Below, piece after piece: positions 25,645-38,638 of a DNA stretch of 64,000 nucleotides. The notes beneath the pieces are model-generated. The model saw only the letters and a list, made by a program, of their open reading frames with translations. It searched no databases and had not been told where the DNA came from. Origin of the DNA: Apium graveolens (taxonomy: Eukaryota; Streptophyta; Magnoliopsida; Apiales; Apiaceae); contig NW_027417703.1 in assembly GCF_009905375.1 (NCBI RefSeq), forward strand, positions 124,001 through 188,000, read 5' to 3'. A program made the translations under genes and the position numbers. How positions within the stretch are numbered: position 1 is the first letter of the stretch; each line of letters begins with the position of its first letter.

Positions 25645-27437
25645 TTAAACATCAAACAACTGGGCGTTTTTACGCAACACCGCATGCTTGGAAGCATCTG
25701 TATAACATGTTATTTCAAAATGTTTAATGACACTAAGAAGAGCTTGAGGAACAGGATGTTTTGTAGTTTTATCAGTTTGAATCTCTTGTGGAAGTGTGCG
25801 AGCTTTAGAACGAGTAATCATTGGATGCTTAGTTGGTGGTGGATGGAATGGTAATTCTTGAACTACGGGAGCATGTAGTATTGGGTTTAATTCAGTTTGT
25901 TGTGTTCTTGGTCTGGTTTTCGTCATCATAACATTCAGATATATGTTGGATAGGGATTTATTGCGACGGTGATATGTGATCACAGGTGATGTATTAGTGA
26001 AGGTTGATGGATGAATTGGTAACTGACATCAGAGGTGGATCGTGAAAGCCAGGAGATGATTCATTTGGTTAAGAATTAAACTCGGGTTGTGATGGGCCTT
26101 CTGATGGCCTCCCAAAAGTAGTTGGGCCAGGTAAAAGAGCAAACTCCAATGGGTCAGGTGCTTGTACCTGCATATTTTTGTATGTAAAAGAACTTTCATT
26201 AAATATAACATATATGGATACATAGAGACGACCAGTTTTAGGATCGAGACACCTATAACCCTTATGTTGATGACTATAACCTAAAAAGACACATTCCAAA
26301 ATCTGACTCGATAATTTATTAGAAATATATGGACCGAGATACGGGAAACATGAACACTCGAAAACCCTAGGAAATGAGTATGAAGGATGAATGCCATAAA
26401 GGCGAGAATGTAGAGTGTCCCAATTTAGGACAGAGGTAGGAAGATGATTAATTAAATAGACAGAGGTAAGTACAGCTTCAACCCAAAGTTTATGTGAAGC
26501 AGCGGAAGTAAGAAGGAGAGTTCGAGCCATTGTTGCAAAATGGCGATGTTTTCTTTCGGCTAGGCCAATTTGTTGTGGAGTGTGTGGACATGAAAAATAT
26601 TATTGAATTCCTAAAGAGTTGTAATATTTAGTGAATTCATGATTAACATACTCAGTTCCTTTTTCACTTTGGAGGAATTTAATGTTCATACCAAAGAGAG
26701 TCTTGATTTTCGAAACCAATTTCTTAAAGTGACTGAGCACTTCATTTTTCCGATGCTTTGAGTATATCCAAGAATAGCGAGAAAATTCATCGGTAAAGAG
26801 TACATAATATTTAAAACCACAAGTAGAAGAAGTGGATGAAGACCATACATCACTATGAACATTATAAAAGGGAGAATTAGCAAAGGACCGATTATTTTAA
26901 AAAGGAAATCTATGAGATTTTCTAAGGGCACATTCACTACAAAATATGTGAAAAGAAGTTTTAGATCCGATAGTAGAGATTAAACGAGATGATACATTAT
27001 ATGATGGGTGACCAAGATGGTTGTGCCAGATGGAGGAATGTATGGCAGCTAGAGCTTGTGGACGAGAAGATGCGTGAGACAATTGAAGTGGATATAACCC
27101 ATCTTTACAAGGACCCTGAAATAATAGACGACCAGAATGTAAGCAATATATTTGATAAAAATCAGGGGCAAAGAGAAATATGACATGATTATCTTTGGTA
27201 AATGAGTAACTGATATTAATTTTTTACGAAAAGTTGGAACATGAATGACATTTTGCAACGAGTACTAAGAAGAGCCTAAGGAAATTGGTAGGTAACCAGT
27301 ATGAGAAACGGACATTGAGTCCTCATTACCCTTTTACACATTATGTCGCCCACCCCATTTTCTAGTATTGTTGACATGCATGGCAGTCATATGATAAGTC
27401 GCCCTGGTATCCGGATACGAATTTGAATCAGCTGCAA
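25645..27437 (-). pseudogene. Ty1/copia element fragment 2, pre-integrase to start of RT
   Basis: Minus strand, same family as fragment 1: 26558-27425 is close to 21470-22330. It extends further 3': GAG-pre-integrase (VIHVPTFRKKL, HLGHPSYNV, CSECALRKSH), the integrase core, then MARTLLLTSAASHKLWVEA, FLGYSHQHKGYRC, and the linker with HPMITRSKARTLP. It ends in PQALLSVIKHFEITCYTDAS just before the reverse-transcriptase fingers. It lacks gag and an LTR at 27437 and RT/RNase H at 25645. Stops and shifts are present throughout. Confidence 0.85.
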
Positions 27438-27602
27438 ATTAACTTCAGGATCGTGAAGAACGAAGACAGATCTAGTTATCATCAGCCTAGTTCTCATTGT
27501 GATAGTGTTGATATCTCTAAGGTAGCAGTAGAACCAAATTTTAGTGCTGCTGATTTTCGTATCAAAACTAAACTTTCTGCACCAATAGTGAAAGTAGTTT
27601 AA
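27438..27602 (+). pseudogene. Unidentified terminal-exon-like open segment
   Basis: One plus-strand frame is open from the copia junction to a TAA at 27600-27602 and encodes a hydrophilic stretch with KNEDRSSYHQPSSHCD and SAADFRIKTKLSAP. Its composition is more coding-like than the AT-rich flanks, and it is followed by sequence resembling a 3' UTR. I do not recognise the family. Given the other captured fragments it may be the last exon of a host gene, but it could be chance. Confidence 0.3.
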
Positions 27603-28560
27603 GTGCATTATGAGGAAAGCTATCTAGTATGCTGAACTGGAATATTGGGCTTGAAGAAGTTAACAGGTCAAAAAAATTATTGGTTCGAAGGTTGATTTTT
27701 GGCAGATTCATTGATAAACTTAGTTTTTGAAAAATAGTTAAGTTAGCTTTTTGGTTTATGTATTAGATGTTTCAAAAAAAAATTCGACGGTGAATGTTTG
27801 TATATGAAGATGGCTTGGACCGTTGATTTATGTTTATGTAATATTTTGTATGATTTTTTATGGGAAGCAATATATTTAAATGTCATTGTTTCGTTATTAT
27901 ATGTAATATTAAAGATATCAAATTTTAGCTATTAATTTTTTAAAAAGAACAAGAATCTATATATATATTCATTTATTAAAAAGCATTAGTAACACATTTT
28001 ATGATGTAACTGGTGTTACATGTTTTGATGTTACAAAAATTACCCTGTGTCATCAATAATAAAGAAAGTGTTAGTATAGAGATCTATTGTTAAACTTTTA
28101 ACGAGTGTTACCAATTTTGAGATTTATAGTTTTTACAGACACAATTGTATTTTATAAACTCGAATCATAATAGTTTTCTATTCAAATTTGAATTTTAATT
28201 AACTAATTAATTAAGTCATACTTAATCAATATTTTAATATAATTCGAATACTAAAAAGTAGTAAAATTTATTTTTAATTTAATTAATTAACTAAATCCCA
28301 CTTTATTAATATCATAAATAAATTTGAATTACTGTACGTTTAAATTCATAATTTAAATTAATTCTTCTTCAAGTATTTTGTGTATGACCTTGTAATTTAT
28401 TTTTATATGGCAATAATTTTAACATCCAATAATAAAATTACAAACATTGAGTATCTAGTAATATTTCTTTAATTGCTACCCAAATAATAATAATAATAAT
28501 AATTATTATTATTATTATTATTACAATTATAATAAATTATTTATTTGATTAAACCTTTTG
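27603..28560. other. AT-rich spacer with GTTAC-type repeats
   Basis: No gene is seen. Between 27960 and 28130, GTGTTAC / TAACAC motifs recur in both orientations (for example AACTGGTGTTACATG), like the subterminal theme of the CACTA element at 8690-13800, but no CACTA terminus was found. The rest is AT-rich. Confidence 0.4.
28478..28524. repeat. AAT/ATT microsatellite forming a palindrome
   Basis: About seven AAT units are followed directly by about seven ATT units, so the tract can fold on itself as a hairpin. It lies in noncoding sequence. Confidence 0.9.
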
Positions 28561-29290
28561 TGAATGATTCCATGTGATATAATCACTCTAATGATACTTT
28601 ATATATTGAACTTTAGGCCTTTTATCTAACATCCTCTTCATAATTTAATCCAGATTTATTTGATTGATAAGTAGACTATGTTATTCGAGTCGACATTTAA
28701 GTATGGCCAGATTTGTAGTCTAGCTTGTAAGTAATATTAATCTTAAATATATAGGAGGGTTAAATCACATCTACATCATTCATATTTTTAATGTGATATA
28801 TAATATATCTGAAATCCACTTTTATCATTACATGTTCATGTCTAAGGATACTACATTATTAGAGTCTCACGGTAGACATGTAGAGTCTCACGACGCGTAA
28901 ATCAAGTGTCACTGCATGCACCTATATTTGTACTTCACTATCATTACCTATGACACTTTAGTATCATTACCTATGACACTTTAGTATCATAATTACCTAT
29001 GACGAGTGATCATGAGTAACAAACATATATTTTTTATATGTTATTATTGTCCTTTAATAATAATAATAGACTATGTATCTTTTTGGAATAAAGATACTTT
29101 AATAACATATCATATCTAAATCACATACTTGGGGATATTTAATAAGTATCTTAATTCTAATGACATTTATTATTTTAATATTTATAATTTTATAAGTAAA
29201 GATTTAATAAAATAATAATAATAATTTATCATAATTTATAAAATAATATGTTCGTTAAAATACGAGAGTATTGTGTCTAACGAATTAAGA
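28561..29290 (-). mobile_element. Probable 3' LTR of a decayed copia element
   Basis: Minus-strand sequence following a purine-rich AGTGCAAGTGAGAGAC motif (29292-29310), where the polypurine tract of the upstream copia pol remnant should be. It contains short tandem pieces such as TATCATTACCTATGACACTT repeated near 28943 and 28967. The far end is not determined and no second LTR is available for comparison. Confidence 0.4.
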
Positions 29291-30198
29291 CTGGTAGTCT
29301 CTCACTTGCACTAAAGTCAATCTCTCAAATATATTCCAATACCAATGAAACTACATTCGTGCTTCTGATGAGCCATAATTTTATTTAATAGGTCTTCACC
29401 ATTAGTAATAGTATATATTTTACATATATGTATATCTCCTTTATCATTAATCTTATAATAAGATAATATCGTCTAAGCACGTACCCAAACAGTCTCCTTG
29501 GATGTTTTGGAATCATCAATTTACTCGCCTTTTATTGTAGAATCATTAGTATCTATGCTAAGAACAATTCGAGCTAACATCACCTGTATTTAAACGAAAC
29601 ACACAATCAGAGTTTGAAGAAATCATCCATATATATCCAAAAAATAGGTCAAGAAACTAATATCATTGTAACCTCTTACAATTTATTTATCATCTCCTCC
29701 ATTTATTAATTATAAATTTTTAGTCTTACTTAGGTTCCTTAGAATATTCTTGACTATTATCGAGTGACCTTCATTTGGATTAGACTAGTATATGCTCGTC
29801 ATGCTTAAAATATATGAGACAACAAGACGATTACGTATCATTGTACACATTTTATAACCAATTTTTGAAGCATATTAAACTTTATTTCATATGATCTTTA
29901 TCATTAATTGACTTAGGACAGTTTTCCTATGAGATCACTATCTCATGAGACATCCGTATGTATCCCATTTCCTTTCTTCCATTCAAAAATAATGCAATAT
30001 TATACTAATATATATACTCTGAGTACTAAAGTCGATAAATCTCTTTGATTTATTTATAAAGATATTGATCCCATATATTTAGGTAGCATCGCCTAAATCG
30101 TTCATCAAGAAATTATTTTCCATCTAAGTTTGAACAACTTGTATAGAAAATTTGTCATTTCCTATTACTAAAATATCATCAACCTATAATATTAGTAA
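29291..30198 (-). pseudogene. Decayed copia reverse transcriptase / RNase H
   Basis: The minus strand begins next to 30198 with VDDILVIGND, the copia YVDD catalytic box. It continues MENNFLMNDLGDAT, NKSKRFIDFSTQ (compare RSKRMIGLSQ), and a highly degraded SRYQSNPGE..VKNILKYLR region near 29740. Then comes DSKTSKETVWVRA, matching the RNase H A-S-E-A-x-KEA-VW block, and AHQKHECSFI, matching the SHQKSKHI region. There are many stops and shifts. The part before YVDD is cut off by the gypsy LTR starting at 30199. This is an older insertion than the gypsy LTR. Confidence 0.7.
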
Positions 30199-32339
30199 TG
30201 TAACGCCCCTAAATCTGGGGTTAGAGGATTTGGTCATCAAAATAAAACCTATATTAAAAACAACATGTTTAATAATAAAAAACTGCCAGCAAAAGATATC
30301 TGCATTTATGACCTTAAACTAATCCAACATCTTTTCTAGAAACAAGAATTCCAAATTTCCACCAATAATTTTTTCTCTTTCTCAACAAATTCCCAAACTC
30401 AAAACTAAACCCACTAGTATAACTTTGAAAAAAAGTATACTAGTCCAACTACGCGATAACACAAGTAATATATATATAGCTTTATATAATAGAACTTACT
30501 CTAATTCCGCTAACCTTGGACCAGCTATAATAGAACTTTCTCGAATTTCACGGCTAAATAGCATAAGTTAATCCTTATTGGAAGGTTAAATTTAAAAACA
30601 GGAAAGTATGAGCAAAAGAAATGCTTAGCAAGTTCAGTATAACATATATATGATATTTTTGATATTAAAATCGATATCTGCAATAGAGTAGAACAACTAA
30701 AATCAATAATTGCTGAAGCAGAAAATTTAGTTAGAGAATCCCAGAATTGGTTCCTCATTTGTATTCAAAACCCTTTCTATATTTTTAAGTGAAAATGATT
30801 CAGCAATACTTTGAATCTTGACAAGGATAAACTCGTAAAATAATGTTTACAAAAATATCGTAAACAACAACATGAAACTGTGATTATGGACTAACTGAAT
30901 CTTAAACTTTATATCCAATTAACTCAAAACTCCAATCATGACATCAATACTTATTTTGCTGTCACATTAAATTATATATCAATACTAACTTAGATGCTCA
31001 CAATATTCCATACTGAAGTCAACATCAATGATATATATTAATACCATCTTTGAAATTTAACAGCAAATTAAGTATCAAAATCAATCAGAAACTGAATTTC
31101 ACATTTAATCCAAAATAAAAACACTTGATCAATCATTTATTATATGAGTATCAAAAATAATATAATAATTTAGATTCGAATCTTTCACCGACGGACGTAC
31201 TATCACATGCTGATCAGCCCGTGTGATAGCACTGAAACATAATTCATAGAAACATGTCCCACAATACGAGTACTCAAATAAAAAGGTAATATATTGGCAT
31301 ATGGCATAAGTTGTATTATAAATATTTCATATAATACGTGGCCCTCCGCTGGACCGTCCGCCCCGGTCACTTACGCATTCATCCAATCTTAAAACCTTTT
31401 TTTGAAAGGGGTCATAATAATCGACACCCTTATAAATTTTATTACCCCATTTACTTGAGCAGGAATAATCACAACAAAAATCATCTTTCTCAAAATCTAA
31501 AACATTTATAAATCCAGCAATTTTATAAGTAAAAATACTTAACTATTCTGAACATTGAATAACAGAAAAGTAATTACATAATCAGAAGCAATTACTTTGA
31601 TAGGTAAAGCATTTAACTATTCTGGAATTAGAATAGGGTAGAGAAATTTGAATAATAGGGTTTAAAGAAAATATTCACTTGAATGATAAGTGAAGGTAGT
31701 GATACTTGCCTTTGGTGTTTAGAAATTAGTCACACTCGCAATAGCACAATTATTCTGTCATTCTTCTTCAAGACATCACCATCGTTTACTATGCTAATTC
31801 TCTGGTCTGCTGCTCATGCTGTTGGTACAAGCCTGATATACAATATTTCCATTTCACTCTTTATCCAACGTCTGGTTCTGATTGTCTTGAACGACCCGCA
31901 TCTATAATTCAAAGGTACATCTTAATCGTCTACATAATACTTACTCAACGAATTACGCGTCAAAATCCTATCGTCTACCCACACGATAATCCACACATAA
32001 AGATAACAGTCAAACAAAAGACCCGTGACCCACGTACACACGTACTTCACATAGCACGTAAACATATAATTCACATAACACATAATTCATATACCATGTA
32101 ATTCAAATCGTCACAACACTCGACTGGGTATATTTAAAACTGAGTCATTTGCAAAATAATCGACCTTTCAAAACAAAAGGATTTATATTTAGAAAGTATT
32201 TTTATTGAAAGTGGAACATTATTCTCTGAGTCTAGACGTGTTCGTTTCGTATTAAAGGGACAAACAATCTATTTTTTACAAATAAAATAAGAATAATTCA
32301 ATTAATATTAATATTAATTAAATATTCAATACCTTTATA
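30199..32339 (-). mobile_element. Second gypsy LTR, left part
   Basis: Starts TGTAACGCCCCTAAATCTGG, matching the end of the LTR at 3669 (TGTAACGGCCTCAACCCCGG). It is AT-rich with short G/C-rich islands such as the block at 31340-31390, comparable to 4480-4530 in the first LTR. It continues after the SIRE insertion at 45415. No internal region is attached at 30198, consistent with a solo or truncated LTR inserted in a copia RT gene. No credible gene lies inside it. Confidence 0.65.
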
Positions 32340-32951
32340 TGTTAGATATATTTGATAATGTCATGGCTAATATGATTTATGTTTAGATTTCAGATCTTAC
32401 TTAACAGGACAAGTCAGTACTTAACCATTAATCAGTACTTATACTGGAAGTCAGGACTTAACGATATCAGTACTTATATTATCAGGAGATAATCATCAGA
32501 AGTTAGATATCACAACTTAAGTGTTGAAGGACGTTCAGATAAGGACAGTAGCTGATTAAAGGAAAGAAGATCGAGATAAATATAAGAAGAGATATGCATG
32601 AAGAAGGAGTTCCGTGAAGAATAAAATACTTGGAAGAAAAGATATCTGATTGATATATTTTAGGAAGTAGAATTATATTCCATATCAATTAACGATTATC
32701 TTGTAACTGTGTAGTATATAAACACAGACATAGGGTTTACACTATAAGTTTTATCATATTCAAGAAGATTATTCATTGTAACCCTAGCAGCTCTCGTGAT
32801 ATTTGTTCATCACTGAGAGGTAACAATTCCATACTGTAACAGAGTTTATTGTTTCAATAAAGTTTGTTTTCTGTTACTTAAGATATTAAAGTTCGATTTG
32901 ATTGTATTATGCACTGTATTCACCCCCCTCTACAGTGTGTGTGACCTAACA
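32340..32951 (+). repeat. 5' LTR of the SIRE-like element
   Basis: TG...CA ends (TGTTAGATATATT ... GTGACCTAACA). Six variants of ATCAGWACTTA occur between 32413 and 32519. A TATA-like GTAGTATATAAACACAG near 32711-32727 could be the promoter, and GTTTCAATAAAG near 32852 the polyadenylation signal. Confidence 0.95.
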
Positions 32952-32953
32952 AG

Positions 32954-32965
32954 TGGTATCAGAGC
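32954..32965 (+). promoter_or_regulatory. Primer binding site (initiator Met tRNA)
   Basis: TGGTATCAGAGC starts two bases after the 5' LTR and is complementary to the 3' end of plant initiator methionine tRNA, the usual primer of copia reverse transcription. Confidence 0.92.
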
Positions 32966-33007
32966 TAATCTGTTAACACACATACAGTTAAAGATCCAAA
33001 CACAATC

Positions 33008-36000
33008 ATGTCTGACACAGAAACTCCAACTAAGCCTACAAAAACTGAAGAACCTCCAAAGACACAAATCCAAAGTCGGTATGAGACTATCAGAGTTCCC
33101 ATACTGAGACCATCTGAATATCCCATATGGAAGGTAAGGATGACCATGTTCCTCGAAGCAACAAATCCAGAATACCTTGATAGAATCAAGGAGAAGAGTG
33201 ATTATACTGCTGAAGATATAGCATCAATTGCTAAGGATGCTAAGGTACGACACTTACTGCATAGTGTCATTGATAATGTAATGTCAAACAGGGTAATCAA
33301 CTGCAAGACTGCTAAGGAGATATGGGATGCTCTGGAAATAAGGTGTCAGGGAACTGACACAATTAAGAAGAACAGGAAGACAATACTCACTCAAGAGTAT
33401 GAACATTTTGACTCAAAGACTAATGAGTCATTGAATGATTTATATGATAGATTTGTCAAACTTTTGAATGATTTATCATTGGTTGATAAAGAGTATGATC
33501 TTGAAGATTCAAACCTTAAATTCCTATTAACTCTTCCTGAATGCTGGGATTTGAAGGCAACGACAAGAAGAGACAACTACAATCTTGATGAAACAACTCT
33601 TGATAAAATCTATGGAATGCTCAAGACTCATGAACTTGAGATGGAACAAAGAAGGAAGAGGAAAGGAGGAAAGTCAAGGACAGTTGCTCTTAAGGCTGAA
33701 AAAGAATATGCCAAAGCAGCTTCCTCAAGGAAAGACAAGGGTAAAGCTCTTTTCATAAAGTCTTAAACTGAGTCATCAAGTTCTGAAAGTGATGATGACT
33801 CATATTCTGAAAGTTTGCCTGAGATTGATGCTGATGAGGAGATGATGAAGCTGTGTGCTCTTATGGTGAAAGGAATCACAAAGATTGCATACAGGAAGTT
33901 CAGGAAGGGAAAGAAGTTTTCCCGGAAAGGCATAAGTTCTGATAAGAAGAATTTCAGAAGATCTGAAGGCAGAGGAGGAAAGTCTGACAGAGGAGATTAT
34001 ACCAATGTTAAATGCTATAACTGTGGTGAGAAAGGCCACATATCTCCTGATTGCAAGAAGGTAAAGGGTGACAAAGGGAAGGCTCTTGTCACAAAGCAGA
34101 AAAGTTGGACAGACACCTCAGACTCTGAAATTGAGGAGAACTATGCATTGATGGCAAATGCTGATAAAGAAAGTATTGAGAGCAGTTCTGAAGCTGCTGA
34201 AACAAAGGTACCTCAAACTACTTATGCTTTTCATACTGATGATATTAATGAGTTGAGAAGATATCTTAAAACCATGTTTGTTAGTTATAGAGATTCAACT
34301 TTAACATGTGAAAGATTAACTTCTGAAAATCTTGCTTTTAAGAAAAGAAATGATTTCTTAGAAAAAGAGTTAGTCATGTTCCATCAAACTCAGAAGGATA
34401 GAGATGATGCTTTTTATGTTAGGGATGAAGTGCTAAAAATGAATGAATCTCTAAAAACTGAGTTAGAAAAGGAAAGAGAGATTATCTGGACTTGGACTAA
34501 CTCTGGTAAAACAACTCAAAATTTGCTAAGTAGTGGAAACTGGAAAGAGGGCTTAGGTTATGGAGATAATAAGAATGATAAAGGAACTGAAGAAATTAAG
34601 CCTGTTGTTAAGGAAAAGCCAAAGTTAAAACCTGTTAAGTTTGTAACTGTAAAGTCTGAAAATGAGAAATCAGAAGTTAAAGAGGAATTAACTTCTGACA
34701 AACTAAAACAGGAAAAGACAGCTGAAGTAAACATAGGCTTAATGACAAAGAAGCAGCTTAAGCATAAGCTGAAAGATGTTAAGAATGCAAACAAGGTAAA
34801 ATCACCTAGGAAAAATAGGAATGGAAAGGAAGGTGTGAATAAAAGCAATGATTATAAACCTGTTCTTGATGTTCCTAGGAAAACATGTCATAACTGTGGA
34901 AGTTCTAACCATCTGGCTTCTTTTTGCAGGAAGAATAAGAATATTAACTCCTTACCTTCAAAATCAGGAGTTAAGAGTCAGTCTGTTAGATACAAACCAC
35001 AAAATCCTTGGTTTCATTGTGGTAGTTTATGGCATTCCATTTATACTTGTAAGGAATATCATAGTTTGTACTATGATTATTATCAAATAAAACCTTCTTT
35101 GAAGAAAGTTTCCATTGTTCCTTCTAGTGTAAATTCTGATTCAAAGTCTGATAGTGTAAGTTCTGATAAGAAAAATGTTAACATAAACTCAGATGCTAAA
35201 TCCGTTGCAAATATTAACAAACTTAATAAGACCAAAGGATCCAAGCAAGTCTGGGTCCTTAAAACTAATAATTAGTGGTCTTTGTGATTGCAGGGCAACA
35301 GGAAAAACATTCTAGTTTTGGACAGTGGATGTTCAGGACATATGACTGGAAATAAAGCCCTGCTATCAGACGTTGTGGAGAAGACTGGCCCAAGTGTTTC
35401 TTATGGAGATGGCAACATTGGAAAAACATTGAGATATGGCAATATTAATCTTGGGAATGTCATAATTAAAGAAGTAGCTCTGGTCTCAGGACTTAAACAC
35501 AATCTGCTGAGTATAAGTCAAATCTGTGACAGAGGTTATCATGTTGATTTCTTTAAAGAACACTGTGAAATTATGAGCAAATCTAAAGGCATAGTTGTTC
35601 TGAAAGGATACAGGCGTGGTAACATTTATGAAGCTAAGCTTTCAACAAGTACTGATGGTTCTGCAATTTGTCTGATGAGTAGAGCATCAATTGAAGAAAG
35701 CTGGAATTGGCACAAGAAACTCTCTCATTTAAATTTCAACAATATAAATGAACTAGTCAAGAAAGATCTTGTGAGAGGACTGCCAAAGTCAGTATTTGCT
35801 CCTGATGGCCTTTGTGATTCCTGTCAGAAAGCCAAACAAAGAAAATCTTCATCTAAGAGCAAGACTGAATCATCAATTCTTGAGCCTTATCATCTACTAC
35901 ATGTTGATCTATTTGGTCCAGTGAATGTCATGTCTATTGCAAAGAAGAAATATGCGTTGGTCATAGTGGATGAGTTCACCAGATATATATGGGTGTATTT

Positions 36001-38638
36001 CTTACACATAAAAAGTGAAACTACATCTATCTTGATTGATCATGTCAAACATCGGGATAAATTGGTCAAAGATTTTGTGAAAATCTTAAGGAGTGATAAT
36101 GGCACTGAGTTCAAGAATTTGATAATGGAAGAGTTCTGCAAAAACTATGGAATAAAGCAGGAATTTTCTGCTCCTGGAACTCCACAGCAAAATGGAGTTG
36201 TTGAAAGGAAGAATAGAACTCTCATTGAAGCTGCACGTACAATGCTTGAAGAAGCAAAGCTTCCAACCTATTTCTGGGCTGAAGCTGTGCAGACTGCTTG
36301 TTTTACTCAAAATATAACACTCATTAACAAGCATGGAAAAACACCATATGAGATGGTGAAGAAAAAGAAGCCAAATCTGAAGTACTTTCATGTATTTTGA
36401 TGCAAGTGTTTTGTTCTCAAGACTCATCCTGAACAGCTATCCAAGTTTGATCTAAAAGCTGATGAAGGAATCTTTGTTGGATATCCACTTTAAACAAAAG
36501 CCTTCAGAGTCTATAATTTGAGAACAAAAGTGGTCATGGAATCTATCAATGTCTCTTTTGATGACAAGAAGATTACTGGTCTTGAAGATTTCATTGACCA
36601 TGATCAGCTGAGATTTGAAAATGAAGACTCAAATTCTGATACTGAAAATCCTGACAGTCTATGTCCTGATACTGTAAACTCTGATGGATTAAACTCTGAT
36701 GTTATTGAAACTGTGGTGACTACGTCAAAGGAAGATGAACCTATGCAGGGGGAGCATACTCAAGATCTTACCACATCTCAAGAAACATCAGAACATACAT
36801 CTAGCTCTTCAAGTTCTGATTCGTCAAGTTCTTATAAGCCAAGTTCTGCTAGTGCTGAAAATCTAAATTCTGAAGAATCCAACTCAGAGAGCATAGTTTC
36901 AGGGGGAGCATCAGAAAATGAAATTGAAGACAGCATGGATCATGGGGGAGCATCCAGTTCTAGAGAAAACCTTCCATCTGCAAGGAAGTGGACAAAATCA
37001 CATACACCTGATTTGATAATTGGAAATCCTGATGCAGGTGTCAGAACTAGAACAGGTACTTCAAATGAATGTCTTTACAATTCTTTTCTCTCTCAGACTG
37101 AGCCAAAGAAAGTGGAAGAAGCTCTTCAGGATGTTAATTGGGTGCAAGCAATGCAGGAAGAGTTGAATGAATTCGAAAGAAATAAAGTCTGGACCCTAGT
37201 ACCAAGACCAAAGAATAGATCTGTTGTTGGTACAAAGTGGGTATTCAGAAACAAAACTGACAGTGATGGCATAATTACAAGGAATAAGGCAAGGCTGGTT
37301 GCAAAAGGATATTCTCAACCTGAGAGAATTGATTATGATGAAACATTTGCACCAGTTGATAGGTTAGAAGCCATAAGGATATTTTTGGCTTATGCTGCTC
37401 ACAAAAAGTTTACTGTCTTTCAAATGGATGTGAAAAGTGCTTTTCTCAATGGAGAATTGGAGGAGGAAGTATATGTTGAACAACCTCCAGGATTTGTAGA
37501 TTCCAAACATCCAGATTATGTCTACAGGCTTGATAAAGCACTTTATGGACTTAAATAAGCTCCTAGAGCATGGTATGAGACTTTAGCTCAGTTTCTTCTG
37601 GAAAGTGGATTCAACAGAGGAACAATAGATAAAAAACTGTTCTACCTCAACCATGGAAAGGACTTACTTCTGGTCCAGATTTATGTTGATGATATCATTT
37701 TTGTGTCTACAAATGACAGACTTTGCAAGAAGTTTGCCAAACTGATGCAGTCAAGATATCAGATGAGTATGATGGGGGAACTTAGCTATTTTCTGGGCCT
37801 TCAAGTCAAGCAGAATGAAGAAGGCACTTTTATTTGTCAAACTAAGTACACCAGAAACTTGCTGAAGAAATTTGGAATGCAAGATTGTTCAAGTGCATCC
37901 ACTCCCATGGCCACTGCAACAAAACTGGATAAGGATACTGGTAAATCAGTAGATATTACTGATTACAGAGGTATGATTGGCTCTCTACTCTATCTAACTT
38001 CTAGTAGACCTGATATCATGTATGCTATCTGTCTTTGTGCAAGATTTCAAGCAGATCCAAGAGAACCTCACTTAACAGCTGTGAGAAGAATTTTTAAGTA
38101 TCTTAAAGGAACAGCTGATCTGGGATTGTGGTATCCTAGAGAATCAGATTTTAAACTAATAGGTTACTCAGATGCAGATTTTGCAGGTTGCAAAATTGAC
38201 AGGAAAAGCATAAGTGGAAGCTGCCAATTCCTTGGAGGCAGATTGGTTTCTTGGTTCAGCAAGAAACAAAAGTCAATTTCCACATCAACTGTAGAAGTAG
38301 AGTATATTAATGCAGGAAGCTGTTGTGCACAGATTCTTTGGATGAAGAATCAGTTACTGGATTATGGGTTAATATATTTCAAAATCCCTATTTACTGTGA
38401 TAATCAAAGTGCTATTGCTATGACAGGTAATCCAGTTCAACACTCTATGACAATGCACATCAGCATCAGGTACCACTTCATAAGGGAACATGTGGATGAA
38501 GGTACAGTGGAATTGCACTTTGTTCCAACAGATCAACAACTAGCAGATAACTCCACAAAACCACTGTGTGAAGCCACTTTTACAAGATTGGTAAATGAAC
38601 TTGGAATGGTTTCAGGTTCTTTTTCTAAATCTGCCTAG
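33008..38638 (+). pseudogene. SIRE-like gag-pol polyprotein, one frame broken by six stops
   Basis: A single frame of about 1,876 codons with no frameshift but stop codons at 33764, 35273, 35285, 36398, 36491 and 37556. Gag (33008-35272) has the UBN2-type region (YPIWKVRMTMFLEA, EIWDALEIRCQGT), knuckle CYNCGEKGHISPDC (34013-34054), a second CHNCGSSNHLASFC (34886-34927) and a third with its first Cys replaced (WFHCGSLWHSIYTC). Pol has protease DSGCSGHMTG, pre-integrase HKKLSHLNF..CDSCQKAK, integrase HVDLFGP / RSDNGTEF / GVVERKN, an acidic Ser-rich linker (36620-36950), RT with [11 protein letters not shown] and IYVDDIIF (37682-37693 region), and RNase H with YSDADFAG, EVEYI and YCDNQSA. The stops at 35273/35285 lie at the gag-protease boundary; whether one is an ancestral programmed stop is unknown. 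All domains are present, so inactivation is recent. Confidence 0.93.

Noticed and set aside
27960..28130. Possible end of a GTTAC-type CACTA element
   Set aside because: Motifs recur in both orientations, but no CACTA terminus or target duplication could be found nearby.
34558..34848. Minus-strand frame with Phe/Ser-rich hydrophobic sequence
   Set aside because: Antisense of the Lys/Glu-rich gag tail; its apparent hydrophobicity is only the complement of AAG/GAA codons.
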